A stretch of 46,291 nucleotides of DNA from Sphingobacteriales bacterium (lineage in GTDB: Bacteria; Bacteroidota; Bacteroidia; Chitinophagales; UBA2359), in the NCBI GenBank assembly GCA_016718845.1, contig JADKCK010000112.1, forward strand, positions 1 through 46,291, given 5' to 3'. This document shows positions 9,036-18,378 of the stretch, piece after piece. The notes beneath the pieces were generated by a model. It was not told the DNA's origin. It ran no database searches and saw only the letters and a list, made by a program, of their open reading frames with translations. How positions within the stretch are numbered: the stretch's first letter is position 1; the number at the start of each line of letters is the position of its first letter. The position numbers were made by a program, and so were the translations under genes.

Positions 9036-10373
9036 CTACCTCCACACCACCACTTTTTGTTGTGCTAAGGTGTTGCCGGCTTTTATTTGCAGCATGTACA
9101 CGCCCACCTGCAAGCCCGCCACCGATATAGTAGTGTTGTTTTGTTGCAGCCCTTGTTGCAACACCAACTGCCCTGTTAGGTTATACAGCTCTACGGTTTG
9201 GGCGGTAGGTAGGTTTTGGTGATTGATGCTTAGGGTGTTAGCCGCAGGATTTGGATATACGCTAATGGGTACAGTAGTTGTACTATGTGTGCCTAAACCT
9301 TGGTAGTAGCCTGTGGAGTCGGTTTTGATGAGGTAAAATTTGTGACTCATGTTGCCCAAAATCATCAATGAGTTATCTTCTAATACCCAAACTTTTAACA
9401 ACCGATTAACAAATGGATACTCCCTTTCCCATAAAATAGCACCGCTAGTATCTATTTTTGTAAGCCCGTTATGTCCAAGTAATAAGTAACCATTGGTGTG
9501 TGCGGCTATGTCGTAACCACCTATATGGAATTTAAACCAAATTGTATCTCCTTGGTTGTTGAGTTTGGTTGTAAAACGATAACCTCCGTAACCTGTCACC
9601 AACATTTCATCGTTGGGTAACATTTCTATATCTGTGGCTGACGCATCTAAATAAAGTCCTAATGGTTTGGTATTCCATTGTTCTATGCCTTGTAGGTTGG
9701 TTCTGATAATATACACATCTCCCGAAAAACGACCATACCCGTTTGTGCCATAATTACCCAAAACAATATAACCATCTTGGGTAGAAACGGGTTTAATTTT
9801 TAGGGCTTGGCTATGGTAAAACTCGCTTTGGTAAAGTGCATTAAAATAGGTGGTTTGGGATAGTACATTACCATTTGCATAATCTATGCGTATCAAAGAG
9901 GCATCTGCCATCATACCGCCGTTTTCGGTATTGTAGTTGGTTTGCCCCGCCAACCATAATTTGCCATCGGGGGTATAATAAAACGACTCGCCTTGTATGT
10001 TATAGGGTAGGGCTTTTGTCCAAATGGTGTCGCCTGTGCCTGTAAATTTCATGATAAAACCTATATTGTCTTCGCTTAATCCGGTTGCCAAAAAATTACC
10101 ATCGGGCATGGCAAATAACCCCCAAAATTCGTTAAACTCGGGAGGGATAATAGTTTCTAACGGATAGTTTTTTTGCCAAATAGAGTCGCCATTTTCATCT
10201 GTTTTTAACAGCATAAAATCGCAGGCTGAGCGTCCAGCTATAATAAAACCGTCACTAACCTTAACTATATCATCTGCCTGAGAACAAAATGTACTATAAT
10301 AATGAAGTCCTGTTTGGGCATTGGCTGATTGAATAAATATTGAAAAAAATATTGCAATTACCGTGTTTTTCAT
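9036..10373 (-). CDS. T9SS-sorted beta-propeller-like protein B
   Basis: 445 residues. Signal peptide MKNTVIAIFFSIFIQSANAQ, then W-motif blades (LLKTDENGDSIWQKNYP, NNQGDTIWFKFH, IDTSGAILWEREYP) and a T9SS type A sorting domain with VYPNPAANTLSI and GVYMLQIKAGN. The middle (about FIMKFTGTG through ALKIKPVSTQDGY) and the sorting domain are almost identical to the other three copies. The first blades and blades 5-6 differ, so the gene is mosaic. It starts 18 bases after the cassette stop at 10392, suggesting translational coupling. The role on the cell surface is unknown. Confidence 0.85.
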   Translation of the reverse strand: MKNTVIAIFFSIFIQSANAQTGLHYYSTFCSQADDIVKVSDGFIIAGRSACDFMLLKTDENGDSIWQKNYPLETIIPPEFNEFWGLFAMPDGNFLATGLSEDNIGFIMKFTGTGDTIWTKALPYNIQGESFYYTPDGKLWLAGQTNYNTENGGMMADASLIRIDYANGNVLSQTTYFNALYQSEFYHSQALKIKPVSTQDGYIVLGNYGTNGYGRFSGDVYIIRTNLQGIEQWNTKPLGLYLDASATDIEMLPNDEMLVTGYGGYRFTTKLNNQGDTIWFKFHIGGYDIAAHTNGYLLLGHNGLTKIDTSGAILWEREYPFVNRLLKVWVLEDNSLMILGNMSHKFYLIKTDSTGYYQGLGTHSTTTVPISVYPNPAANTLSINHQNLPTAQTVELYNLTGQLVLQQGLQQNNTTISVAGLQVGVYMLQIKAGNTLAQQKVVVWR

Positions 10374-10391
10374 TTTTAATGTTTTTGGGTG

Positions 10392-10671
10392 TTAAAATAT
10401 TGCTTCCATTCCTCTGAAATCTATAGTTTCATCATCTAATTTAACACATATCCACGATGCAAACCGCAATGCAGGGTTTTCCATATCGGGGTTAATATTT
10501 AGCAATATGTCACCTACTACGGCGTTGGGGTAGTTTGCAATAGTAGGAGTATGATCAAGATTAATACCTGTATCATGCACCCACACCTGATTTTTGCGTA
10601 AATCATCTGGTTGAATGTTGCCTACAATAAAAGGTTTGTTTAGGAATATGTTGGATAGGGGTATTGGGCGG
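10392..10671 (-). pseudogene. Orphan 3' cassette of a beta-helix gene, copy 2
   Basis: About 93 open codons homologous to the end of the gene at 13671 (VGNIQADDL, VWVHDTGINLDHTPTIANYP, VVGDILLNINPD, RFASWICV, FRGMEAIF). It is shorter than copies 1 and 3 because the LTLSPDGEPMYPDLW stretch is replaced by MENPAL, an in-frame difference. Homology begins at the GGTATTGGGCGG junction at 10671, three bases from the stop of propeller C. There is no start codon of its own. Confidence 0.7.
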
Positions 10672-10674
10672 ATG

Positions 10675-12006
10675 CTACCTCCACACCACCACTTTTTGTT
10701 GTGCTAAGGTGTTGCCCGCTTTTATTTGCAGCATGTACACGCCCACCTGCAAGCCCGCCACCGATATAGTGGTGTTGTTTTGTTGCAGAGCTTGTTGCAG
10801 CACCAACTGCCCTGTTAGGTTATACAACTCTACGGTTTGGGCGGTAGGTAGGTTTTGGTGATTGATGCTTAGGGTGTTAGCCGCAGGGTTTGGATATACG
10901 CTAATGGGTACAGTAGTTGTACTATGTGTGCCTAAACCTTGGTAGTAGCCTGTGGAGTCGGTTTTGATGACAAACGAATGGTAATTAGTAGTGTAATTAT
11001 TGCCAATTATCATCAATGAATTGTCGGGCAAAACTACTACTTTTGATAGATAATCAACGTTGGGATATTCTCTTTGCCATAAAACAGCACCGCTGGTATC
11101 TATTTTTATAAGCCCATTATGTCCAAGTACTAAGTAACCATTGGTATGTGCGGTTATGTCATAACTACCAGTCATACCATATTGTATCCAAATTTTATGA
11201 CCTTGGTTATTTAGTTTGCTCACAAAACCAGCTCCACACACCAACATTTCATCGTTGGGCAACATTTCTATATCTCTGGCTGATGCATCTAAATAAAGTC
11301 CTAATGGTTTGGTATTCCAAAGTTCGGTACCTTGTAGGTCGGTTCTGATAATATAGGCATCTCCCGAAAAGCGCCCATACCCGTTTGTGCCATAATTACC
11401 CAAAACAATGTAACCATCTTGGGTAGAAACAGGTTTAATTTTTAGGGCTTGGCTATGGTAAAACTCGCTTTGGTAAAGTGCATTAAAATAGGTGGTTTGG
11501 TTTATTACATTACCATTTGCATAATCTATGCGTATCAAAGAAGCATCTGCCATCATACCGCCGTTTTCGGTATTGTAGTTGGTTTGCCCCGCCAACCATA
11601 GTTTGCCGTCGGGAGTATAGTAAAACGACTCGCCTTGTATGTTATAGGGTAGGGCTTTGGTCCAAATGGTATCGCCTGTGCCTGTAAATTTCATGATATA
11701 GCCAATCCCTGAAGTGAAGTTTATTCCAGTTGCTACAAAATTACCATCAGGCATTTGTTGTAAACCAGTAAATTCAACATAATCATCGTAATTGATTAAT
11801 GGTAGTGGATAAGCTTTTTGCCAAACTGAATCACCCATTTCATCGGTTCTTAAAATTTTAAATTCTCCTCCTGTTGCTAAATATCCACCATCTATTCGAA
11901 TTATATCATTGAACAGATAAGAACTATACTCATTTATGGATGTTTGAGCACATAAGAAAATTTTTGCTAATAACCAAATGGTTAAAAATAGTGCTATATT
12001 TTTCAT
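10675..12006 (-). CDS. T9SS-sorted beta-propeller-like protein C
   Basis: 443 residues from ATG 12006. The frame runs upstream to 12084, but that part overlaps the preceding cassette and lacks signal character, whereas MKNIALFLTIWLLAKIFLCAQ is a good signal peptide. Blades carry KILRTDEMGDSVWQKAYP, IMKFTGTGDTIWTK and IDTSGAVLWQREYP. The T9SS type A domain is at the C-terminus. Its N-terminal 100 residues are the most divergent of the four copies, while the central third is nearly identical to B and D. The start is 19 bases after the cassette stop at 12026. Confidence 0.85.
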   Translation of the reverse strand: MKNIALFLTIWLLAKIFLCAQTSINEYSSYLFNDIIRIDGGYLATGGEFKILRTDEMGDSVWQKAYPLPLINYDDYVEFTGLQQMPDGNFVATGINFTSGIGYIMKFTGTGDTIWTKALPYNIQGESFYYTPDGKLWLAGQTNYNTENGGMMADASLIRIDYANGNVINQTTYFNALYQSEFYHSQALKIKPVSTQDGYIVLGNYGTNGYGRFSGDAYIIRTDLQGTELWNTKPLGLYLDASARDIEMLPNDEMLVCGAGFVSKLNNQGHKIWIQYGMTGSYDITAHTNGYLVLGHNGLIKIDTSGAVLWQREYPNVDYLSKVVVLPDNSLMIIGNNYTTNYHSFVIKTDSTGYYQGLGTHSTTTVPISVYPNPAANTLSINHQNLPTAQTVELYNLTGQLVLQQALQQNNTTISVAGLQVGVYMLQIKAGNTLAQQKVVVWR

Positions 12007-12025
12007 ACTGTATTTTGTGTGATTG

Positions 12026-12326
12026 TTAAAAAATAGCTTCCATACCTTTAAATGCTTTATATGGAGGATTGGGTATAGCAACACATATCCACGAGGCGAA
12101 CCACAAATCGGGATACATAGGTTCTCCGTCAGGGGATAAGGTTAAGTCGGGGTTAATATTTAGCAGTATGTCGCCTACTACGGCGTTGGGGTAGTCGCCT
12201 ATAGCCGGCACATCACTAAGAGCAGGATCATGCACCCACACCTGATTTTTGAGTAAATCATCTGCTTGAATGTTGCCTACAATAAAAGGTTTGTTTAGGA
12301 ATATGTTGGATAGGGGTATTGGGCGG
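12026..12326 (-). pseudogene. Orphan 3' cassette of a beta-helix gene, copy 3
   Basis: About 100 open codons homologous to the parent end at 13671-13971 (VGNIQADDLLKNQVWVHD, YPNAVVGDILLNINPDLT, GEPMYPDLWFASWICV, FKGMEAIF). Local in-frame variants are PALSDVPAIGD and AIPNPPYKA. Homology begins at GGTATTGGGCGG (12326), three bases after the stop of propeller D. There is no independent start. Its end lies 19 bases before the ATG of propeller C, the same spacing as at the parent locus. Confidence 0.7.
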
Positions 12327-12329
12327 ATG

Positions 12330-13652
12330 CTACCTCCACACCACCACTTTTTGTTGTGCCAATGTGTTGCCCGCTTTTATTTGCAGCATGTACACGCCCA
12401 CCTGCAAGCCCGCCACCGATATAGTAGTGTTGTTTTGTTGCAGAGCTTGTTGCAGCACTAACTGCCCTGTTAGGTTATACAGCTCTACGGTTTGGGCGGT
12501 AGGTAGGTTTTGGTGATTGATGCTTAGGGTGTTAGCCGCAGGGTTTGGATATACGCTAATGGGTACAGTAGTTATACTATGTGTGCCTAAACCTTGGTAG
12601 TAACCTGTTGAGTCGGTTTTGATGACATACAATCTATGCTCATCATTACCAATTATCATTAATGAGTTATCAGGTAAAACTACTACTTTTGATAGATAAT
12701 CAACGTTGGGATATTCTCTTTGCCATAAAATAGTGCCACTGGTGTCTATTTTTATAAGCCCGTCCCCAAGTAGTAAGTAACCATTGGTATGTGCGGCTAT
12801 GTCGTAACCAGAGATATCATAGTTTATCCAAATCTTATTTCCTTGATTATTTAGTTTGCTTACAAAACCAAATCCACACACTAGCATTTCATCGTTGGGT
12901 AGCATTTCTATATCTGTGGCTGATGCATCTAAATAAAGTCCTAATGGTTTGGTATTCCAAAGTTCGGTACCTTGTAGGTTGGTTCTGATAATATACACAT
13001 CTCCCGAAAAACGACCATACCCGTTTGTGCCATAATTACCCAAAACAATATAACCATCTTGGGTTGAAACGGGTTTAATTTTTAGGGCTTGGCTATGGTA
13101 AAAATAGCTTTGGTAAAGTGCATTAAAATAGGTGGTTTGGGATAGTACATTACCATTTGCATAATCTATGCGTATCAAAGAGGCATCTGCCATCATACCG
13201 CCGTTTTCGGTATTGTAGTTGGTTTGCCCCGCCAACCATAGTTTGCCATCGGGGGTATAGTAAAACGACTCGCCTTGTATGTTATAGGGTAGGGCTTTAG
13301 TCCAAACAGTATCGCCTGTGCCTGTAAATTTCATGATAAAACCTATATTGTCTTCGCTTAATCCGGTTGCCAAAAAATTACCATCGGGCATGGCAAATAA
13401 ACTCCAAAAGGTATTGAACTCACCAACGCCAACAGCCTCTAATGGATAGTTTTTTTGCCAAATAGAGTCGCCATTTTCATCTGTTTTTAATACCATAAAA
13501 TCACAAGCTGAACGTCCTGTTACAAGAAAACCATCGTCAACCTGAATAATATCTGAGGAATTAGAACAAAAAGTAGAGTAAATGTGTATTTGAGCCAATA
13601 CTTCGTATTGTATTCCTAACAAAAAACAGGCTATTGTTATTAAATTTTTCAT
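12330..13652 (-). CDS. T9SS-sorted beta-propeller-like protein D
   Basis: 440 residues and the first propeller after the full-length beta-helix gene. Signal peptide MKNLITIACFLLGIQYEVLAQ, close to that of copy A. Blade motifs are VLKTDENGDSIWQKNYP, IMKFTGTGDTVWTKALP and IDTSGTILWQREYP, followed by a T9SS type A sorting domain. Its ATG is 18 bases after the stop of the beta-helix gene at 13671. This makes the pair beta-helix then propeller the likely ancestral operon from which the other units were copied. Function is unknown; surface exposure is inferred from the sorting domain. Confidence 0.85.
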   Translation of the reverse strand: MKNLITIACFLLGIQYEVLAQIHIYSTFCSNSSDIIQVDDGFLVTGRSACDFMVLKTDENGDSIWQKNYPLEAVGVGEFNTFWSLFAMPDGNFLATGLSEDNIGFIMKFTGTGDTVWTKALPYNIQGESFYYTPDGKLWLAGQTNYNTENGGMMADASLIRIDYANGNVLSQTTYFNALYQSYFYHSQALKIKPVSTQDGYIVLGNYGTNGYGRFSGDVYIIRTNLQGTELWNTKPLGLYLDASATDIEMLPNDEMLVCGFGFVSKLNNQGNKIWINYDISGYDIAAHTNGYLLLGDGLIKIDTSGTILWQREYPNVDYLSKVVVLPDNSLMIIGNDEHRLYVIKTDSTGYYQGLGTHSITTVPISVYPNPAANTLSINHQNLPTAQTVELYNLTGQLVLQQALQQNNTTISVAGLQVGVYMLQIKAGNTLAQQKVVVWR

Positions 13653-13670
13653 TTTGCTTTTTCGTTTGTG

Positions 13671-15871
13671 TTAAAAGATTTTTTCCATTCCTTTGAAAAC
13701 TAATACGCCATCTTCAAGTACACATATCCACGATGCAAACCACAAATCGGGATACATAGGTTCTCCGTTAGGTAATAAGGTTAAGTCGGGGTTAATGTTT
13801 AGCAATATGTCGCCTACTACGGCGTTGGGGTAGTTTGCAATAGTAGGAGTATGATCAAGATTAATACCTGTATCATGCACCCACACCTGGTTTTTGAGTA
13901 AATCATCTGCTTGAATGTTGCCTACAATAAAAGGTTTGTTTAGGAATATGTTGGATAGGGGTATTGGGCGGGGTGGATTGGGGTTGGGGTCGTTGTATAC
14001 ATTGTTGGCGGTTAAAATACTAGATAGTTGAAGTGGGTGTCTGTTATCCAGTCCATTACCTACAAAGGAGTACGACTTCATTCTGGGATCACCTAATAAA
14101 AAACGCAAGTCCCAGTTGGCTCTATCATCGTATTCAAGGGGTGGCGAGTCGTCTAAATAATAGGCAGCAAACGACATAAGGCTAAGGTCGTTGCTTCCGC
14201 CGGGTGTAAATTGAACTCGTGCTTTGGTGTCGTATTCGGGTTGGTTTGTTTTAAGTGGCGGTATATTGTTTAAAAAGGTAAAGGGTGTAAGGGTTCCGTT
14301 GCGTTGTATTTTTGAGCTTTGGAGGGGTAAGCTGCTTTGTGGTGCTAATGGTGCAATATTGGGTATTGTGTCTAAGGGGGTATAATGGTTACTTGAGCCA
14401 CCCATCCAGTTTTGTGCCCTTAAACACACCAAGATAGTAGGTTGTGGCGTATCGGCTGTTTGGCAATCAACAAACACGCTGGTATTTACGCCTCCGTCCA
14501 TGGCAAGTGCAAAATAGTCGCCTATTGCGTTGTTGTAGGCGCGGCAAGCAGTGTAGGTGTTGCCCAGCCAGCTTGTTTCAAATATGCCCCAACCTTGGTT
14601 ATTAATAGCCAGTACATTAACAAACGTGCAGGCGTTGGCATCGTTGTCCCAAGTAAATATGCCGTGTCTGCCGCAGTTTTGTACGGTGGTGTTGTATACT
14701 TGTGTTAGGTTGGCATTGGTGTAAACGCTTGGGTAGTTGCTTGCATAATTTACCACCACTATACGTGGGGTTATGGCGTAACCTTGAGTGGGATGGATGA
14801 TAGTAAGGGGCACAAGCTGCCCATTAATAGTAGCAAATATTTGCATAACATATTGCTGCCCAATTAATCCATCAAAAGATTTGGATCACCACTGTAGTCG
14901 ATGTCGATGGATACTGTAACAGACCATATATTTGGATTAGAGGTATTATCATCAGGATGAGCAACAACCGTGCCTGTGAGAATAGATGGAGTTGTATCTT
15001 GTACGAAAGTAGGCGTATCATTAATGTTTTCATAATGCCCAAATTGTACCACAAGGGTTGAAGCTGGAGGCATTGGCACGCCAGCTCCAGCAGCGGTCTG
15101 TATAAAAAGTTCATTAGGCGTAATATCGAAATGGTTAAATGCTGTTACATCAGCAGGTATAGGATTTGGTATGTTTCCATATACCCCAAAATGGTAAGTG
15201 CCATTGCTATAGGCATAGTTTAAGCCTAGGTTTGGGTCGCCGGGGCTAGGAATATTTGGGTCTTGAAACCAATTTTGTATCACATTGCTACCATATACTA
15301 TAGCGTTTATATGTATACCATCGGCATTAAACCCCGACACTACACAGTCGCGGATACAGCAAGTACCCCTGTGTAGTACTATGCCATGCCCAAAGCCCGT
15401 TATAAAATCATCTGCACTTGGCAGTGCATTGTACTGTAGGGTAATATTTTCTATCACAATGCCGTCTCCGGTTGTAGCAGCTATTAATGGTTGTGTGGGA
15501 GTGGAGGTGTTGTTGGGTGGCACAGGAGGAATATTAGCAGGAATAGGGTAGGAGTAAGGGAAACCTGCACCTTGCAACTGAGCGGTAGCGGCATTATGTA
15601 CAATCATGCCGTCGCGGTATTTGCCGTTGGGCGTATTAGAGGTTGGCTGTATGGTTATGGTGGTAGTTTGGGCGTGTTCGCCTCTAATAATACCCCCTAC
15701 CATAAACACTTGTAGGGTTTCGTGAAAAACATAGTCGCCTGCCGGAAAATAAATGGTGCCACCGCCATTTTCCAAAATTTGTAATTGGGCTTCGTAAAAG
15801 GCGAGTGTCCAGTTGCCAGATGGGTTGCTATTCGAAACGGCATGTGGCATGGTTGTTATATCAATAGTCAT
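13671..15871 (-). pseudogene. Parallel beta-helix (pectate-lyase/tailspike type) protein B, one frameshift
   Basis: Two frames join into one protein of about 735 residues. The N-terminal part (15871-14864) starts MTIDITTM; the frame also opens four codons earlier at a TTG. It has GGGTIYFPAGDYVF and rungs such as GDGIVIENITLQYN and CIRDCVVSGFNADGIHINA. The C-terminal part (14846-13671) continues with TVQNCGRHGIFTWDND and ends with VVGDILLNINPDLT...FASWICV...FKGMEKIF. A one-base loss near 14883 separates them; the second frame reads straight through the gap (FDGLIGQQYVMQIFATING). There is no signal peptide or T9SS domain. It is the parent of the three orphan cassettes. A real frameshift and a sequencing error are both possible. 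Confidence 0.75.
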
Positions 15872-15934
15872 GTGTAAATGCAATTATTATTTAGGGTGAT
15901 AAAAAATGGTTAAGAAATACTGCATAAAGTACTA

Positions 15935-15942
15935 CAAAGGTA
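15935..15942 (-). promoter_or_regulatory. -7 box upstream of beta-helix gene B
   Basis: The minus strand reads TACCTTTG, an exact TAnnTTTG match, 64 bases upstream of the ATG at 15871. It probably drives the beta-helix B and propeller D-A series. Confidence 0.45.
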
Positions 15943-15979
15943 GCGCAATATGCATTAAAGTTGTTTTGTTAAAGCTTAT

Positions 15980-17391
15980 TTATGGCTCAATCTCTCCAAA
16001 CTTGTGCCACCCGCCACCATTGCCATCTTCTTCTATATAAACCCATCCTGCGTGTTTGTGTTCGGGGTCGGTAAGGTCGGGGGTAATATTGTAAATTCTA
16101 TTGCCATTTTTCCAACTGGAAGTTCCTTATCATACCCCACATAAATAGGCTTAGTTTTGCCCAAAAAATAACCTTTGGGTAGCGCTATGCAGCCGCTTAT
16201 TCTTTTTGGGGTTTGTAAATCATCATTAATCCCTACAAATGCAAGAGGCGTGATTTTTTCCCATCAATTTCATCACCTCTGTCGAAGCTATAAAATTTCG
16301 ATAGTTATAATTACCAATTTGGATAATTTTGGAAGCATTATTATAAGGGCGATACCTGAGCCGCCATTTGTATTTTACAGGAAATTAGAATCACTAATAT
16401 CAGCCATAGCTTCAAACTCAAAAATGCTACCTGCGGGGTTGCCACCTGCCCTAAACCAAACCTCGTTGTTTGGGTTTACGGTGTTTTTAAAAAGCATACC
16501 TTCGTGTCGGGGGGTATCGGGTGTTGCGGGTGGGTTGTTTATTTCGGTGTTGTTAAAAAGGTATCCGTGGTGCGATATAGTACCTGCGCCGTCAATACCG
16601 TCTTCTATTTGTCCACCCCAGTAGGTATTTTCTTTTCTTATAATGGGTCGGTGTTGGTCTAGTTCGTAGTAGCAACCTATAAACATAGAGTCTTCTACTT
16701 CACTTGTTGTTAGGTAAGCAGGTTGGCTATGTGCTGTACCCGATGTATGGCAGCCAATATAAGTATTAGCCCCCCTAGTGTCTTTTATATTGGCAGAGCC
16801 ACTATCATCTATGCAATTAGACATGGCATTTAAGCCAATGCCAATACCATGTGTGCCTGCAATTAAAAAACCATTGTGCCTATTGCCCGTTGAGGCAACA
16901 TTAGTTACAGCCCAGCCATCGCTGTTTATTTCAATGCCATTTTTTTTGCAGCTCCTTACTTTGCAATCTGCCATGCTTATTTTTACTTTGTGGTCTACGT
17001 AAATACCGCAATCTATGTTGTCGTTGCCATGCACGCTAATGTTTTTTATGCTTACCAATCTTGCATCGCTCGATGTGATGTAGATGCCATAAGTGTTACC
17101 ACCGATAGCAGTAGGTGAGGTAATAAACTGTAATGTTCCGCCATCGCCTTCAATGCTAATAGGTACATTACTAGCATCGATACGCAAGGTGTCTTTCAAT
17201 CTATACGGTTGCGGTGATCCTGAATGCTGGAATGTTGGGAAATATACAGTACCTCCTTTGCGTAGGTCTAATTGGTCTACAATTTGGTCAAAAACAGTGT
17301 TCCACGACTGGGTATTATTGGTACCATCCACTATTGTGTCGAAGTCTGCTGTAAAATTCTGTTGGGCATACGCCCAAATGTTTACTCTCAT
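15980..17391 (-). pseudogene. Parallel beta-helix protein C, about three frameshifts
   Basis: The first frame starts at ATG 17391 (MRVNIWAYAQQNF; an upstream TTG at 17397 is less likely). It has GGTVYFPTF and rungs SIKNISVHGND, VRSCKKNGIEIN, GANTYIGCH and FIGCYYEL, closely parallel to gene A. It stops at about 16375. Other frames then continue the family: KYKWRLRYRP after a shift near 16383, GYFLGKTKPIYVGYDKELP after one near 16250, and NGNRIYNITPDLTDPEHKHA to GGGWHKFGEIEP after one near 16115, ending at 15980. It lacks the long helical linker of gene A. No signal peptide. Clearly homologous throughout, so this is one broken gene or one badly sequenced gene. Confidence 0.75.
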
Positions 17392-17954
17392 GGTCAATAA
17401 TTTTTTTTGGTTAAACTTTATTTTTGTAGTTTGTACAATAACGGTTTTAGGTTGGTCGTTAGTGCCTTATAAAACGCTAATGTTCAAAATTTAGTGCGAA
17501 GATAAACCATTATTTGGAAATAGCAAACAAAAAATACGTTTTTAACGTCTTTTAACGAAAAAAGACAATTTAATGGCATTTTTCGCCTTTTTCAAGGTTT
17601 TGATGTTGTTGTAAAATTTGTTTTGGTAGATGATTTGGTAAAAATTGCCAAACGCAATAGCACGCAGATGGGTTATGATAATTAGGTTTTACACAGATTG
17701 CAAATTAGGAGAAATCTGCGTAGCATTTTGCGATATAGTCGTTGAGGGTAGTCGAAACGTGGTGATTTGTAATTTTCACCATTTTATTCTTTTCACTCCT
17801 TTTACCGATTTTATAAACGTAAAGCTACTAGCTATTTTCGTAATAATCAAGGTTTTGGTAGATATGTCAACACATTTATTTTTAGGGTTAATTTGTGTGG
17901 TGTGTTTTTAATCCCCCTCTAACTCCCCCTTCGAGGGGGAGAATAAATCCATAC
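17392..17954. other. Intergenic stretch without a recognisable gene
   Basis: 563 AT-rich bases. The only structure is near the right end, at about 17911-17941, where CCCCCTCTAACTCCCCCTTC is followed by GAGGGGGAG, a small G/C hairpin of a type common in Bacteroidota intergenic DNA. Short frames here look random. Confidence 0.5.
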
Positions 17955-18287
17955 GTGTCGAGACACGTCTATCACGTGTCGGGACACGTCCTCCTATGTG
18001 TCGGGACACGTCCGACACGTGTCGGGACACGTCCGTCACGTGTCGGGACACGTCTGTCACGTGTCGGGACACATCCTCCTACGTGTCGGGACACATCTGT
18101 CACGTGTTGGGACACATCCTCCTACGTGTCGGGACACGTCTGTCACCTGTCGGGACACATCCTCCTACGTGTCGGGACACGTCTGTCACGTGTTGGGACA
18201 CATCCTCCTACGTGTCGGGACACGTCTGTCACGTGTCGGGACACATCCTCCTACATGTCGGGACACGTCTGTCACGTGTCGGGACAC
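17955..18287. repeat. Dyad array 2: 16 units of GTGTCGGGACAC, 21/22 bp period
   Basis: Cores start at 17955, 17976, 17998, 18019, 18040, 18061, 18083, 18104, 18126, 18147, 18169, 18190, 18212, 18233, 18255 and 18276. Every interval is 21 or 22 bp. The core is an inverted repeat GTGTC-GG-GACAC, often extended to ACGTGTC...GACACGT. Variants are GTGTTGGGACAC (units 8, 12), CTGTC (10), ATGTC (15) and GTGTCGAGACAC (1). Spacers are of two kinds, GTCTGTCAC-like (9 bases) and ATCCTCCTAC-like (10 bases), alternating from unit 6 onward as a 43 bp super-repeat. The central GG always lies on the plus strand. All apparent reading frames are a by-product of the repeats. Confidence 0.9.
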
Positions 18288-18328
18288 GTTTTTTATATCT
18301 GTAGACACTTATTGCCACAAATATAAAA

Positions 18329-18357
18329 CGCCGATAAGGTTTAAAACCCTATCGGCG
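18329..18357 (-). terminator. Hairpin terminator after the gene at 18379
   Basis: Inverted repeat CGCCGATAAGGTT / AACCCTATCGGCG with one mismatch and a short loop. On the minus strand it is followed by TTTTATATTT. It lies 22 bases past the stop of the minus-strand gene at 18379. Confidence 0.8.
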
Positions 18358-18378
18358 CTTTGTAAATAACAAGCAATC

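Noticed and set aside
5429..17391. Integrated prophage
   Set aside because: Tailspike-like proteins are present but no capsid, terminase, integrase, portal or attachment repeats were seen.
17955..18287. CRISPR array
   Set aside because: Spacers are not unique but fall into two repeated classes, the repeat is only 12 bases, and no cas gene is near.
17895..18369. Three overlapping open frames reading HVSGHVCHVSGH-like or RVGTRLSRVGT-like proteins
   Set aside because: All three frames are open because the DNA repeat lacks stops; the 21/22 bp unit does not keep a frame, so no protein repeat is selected.
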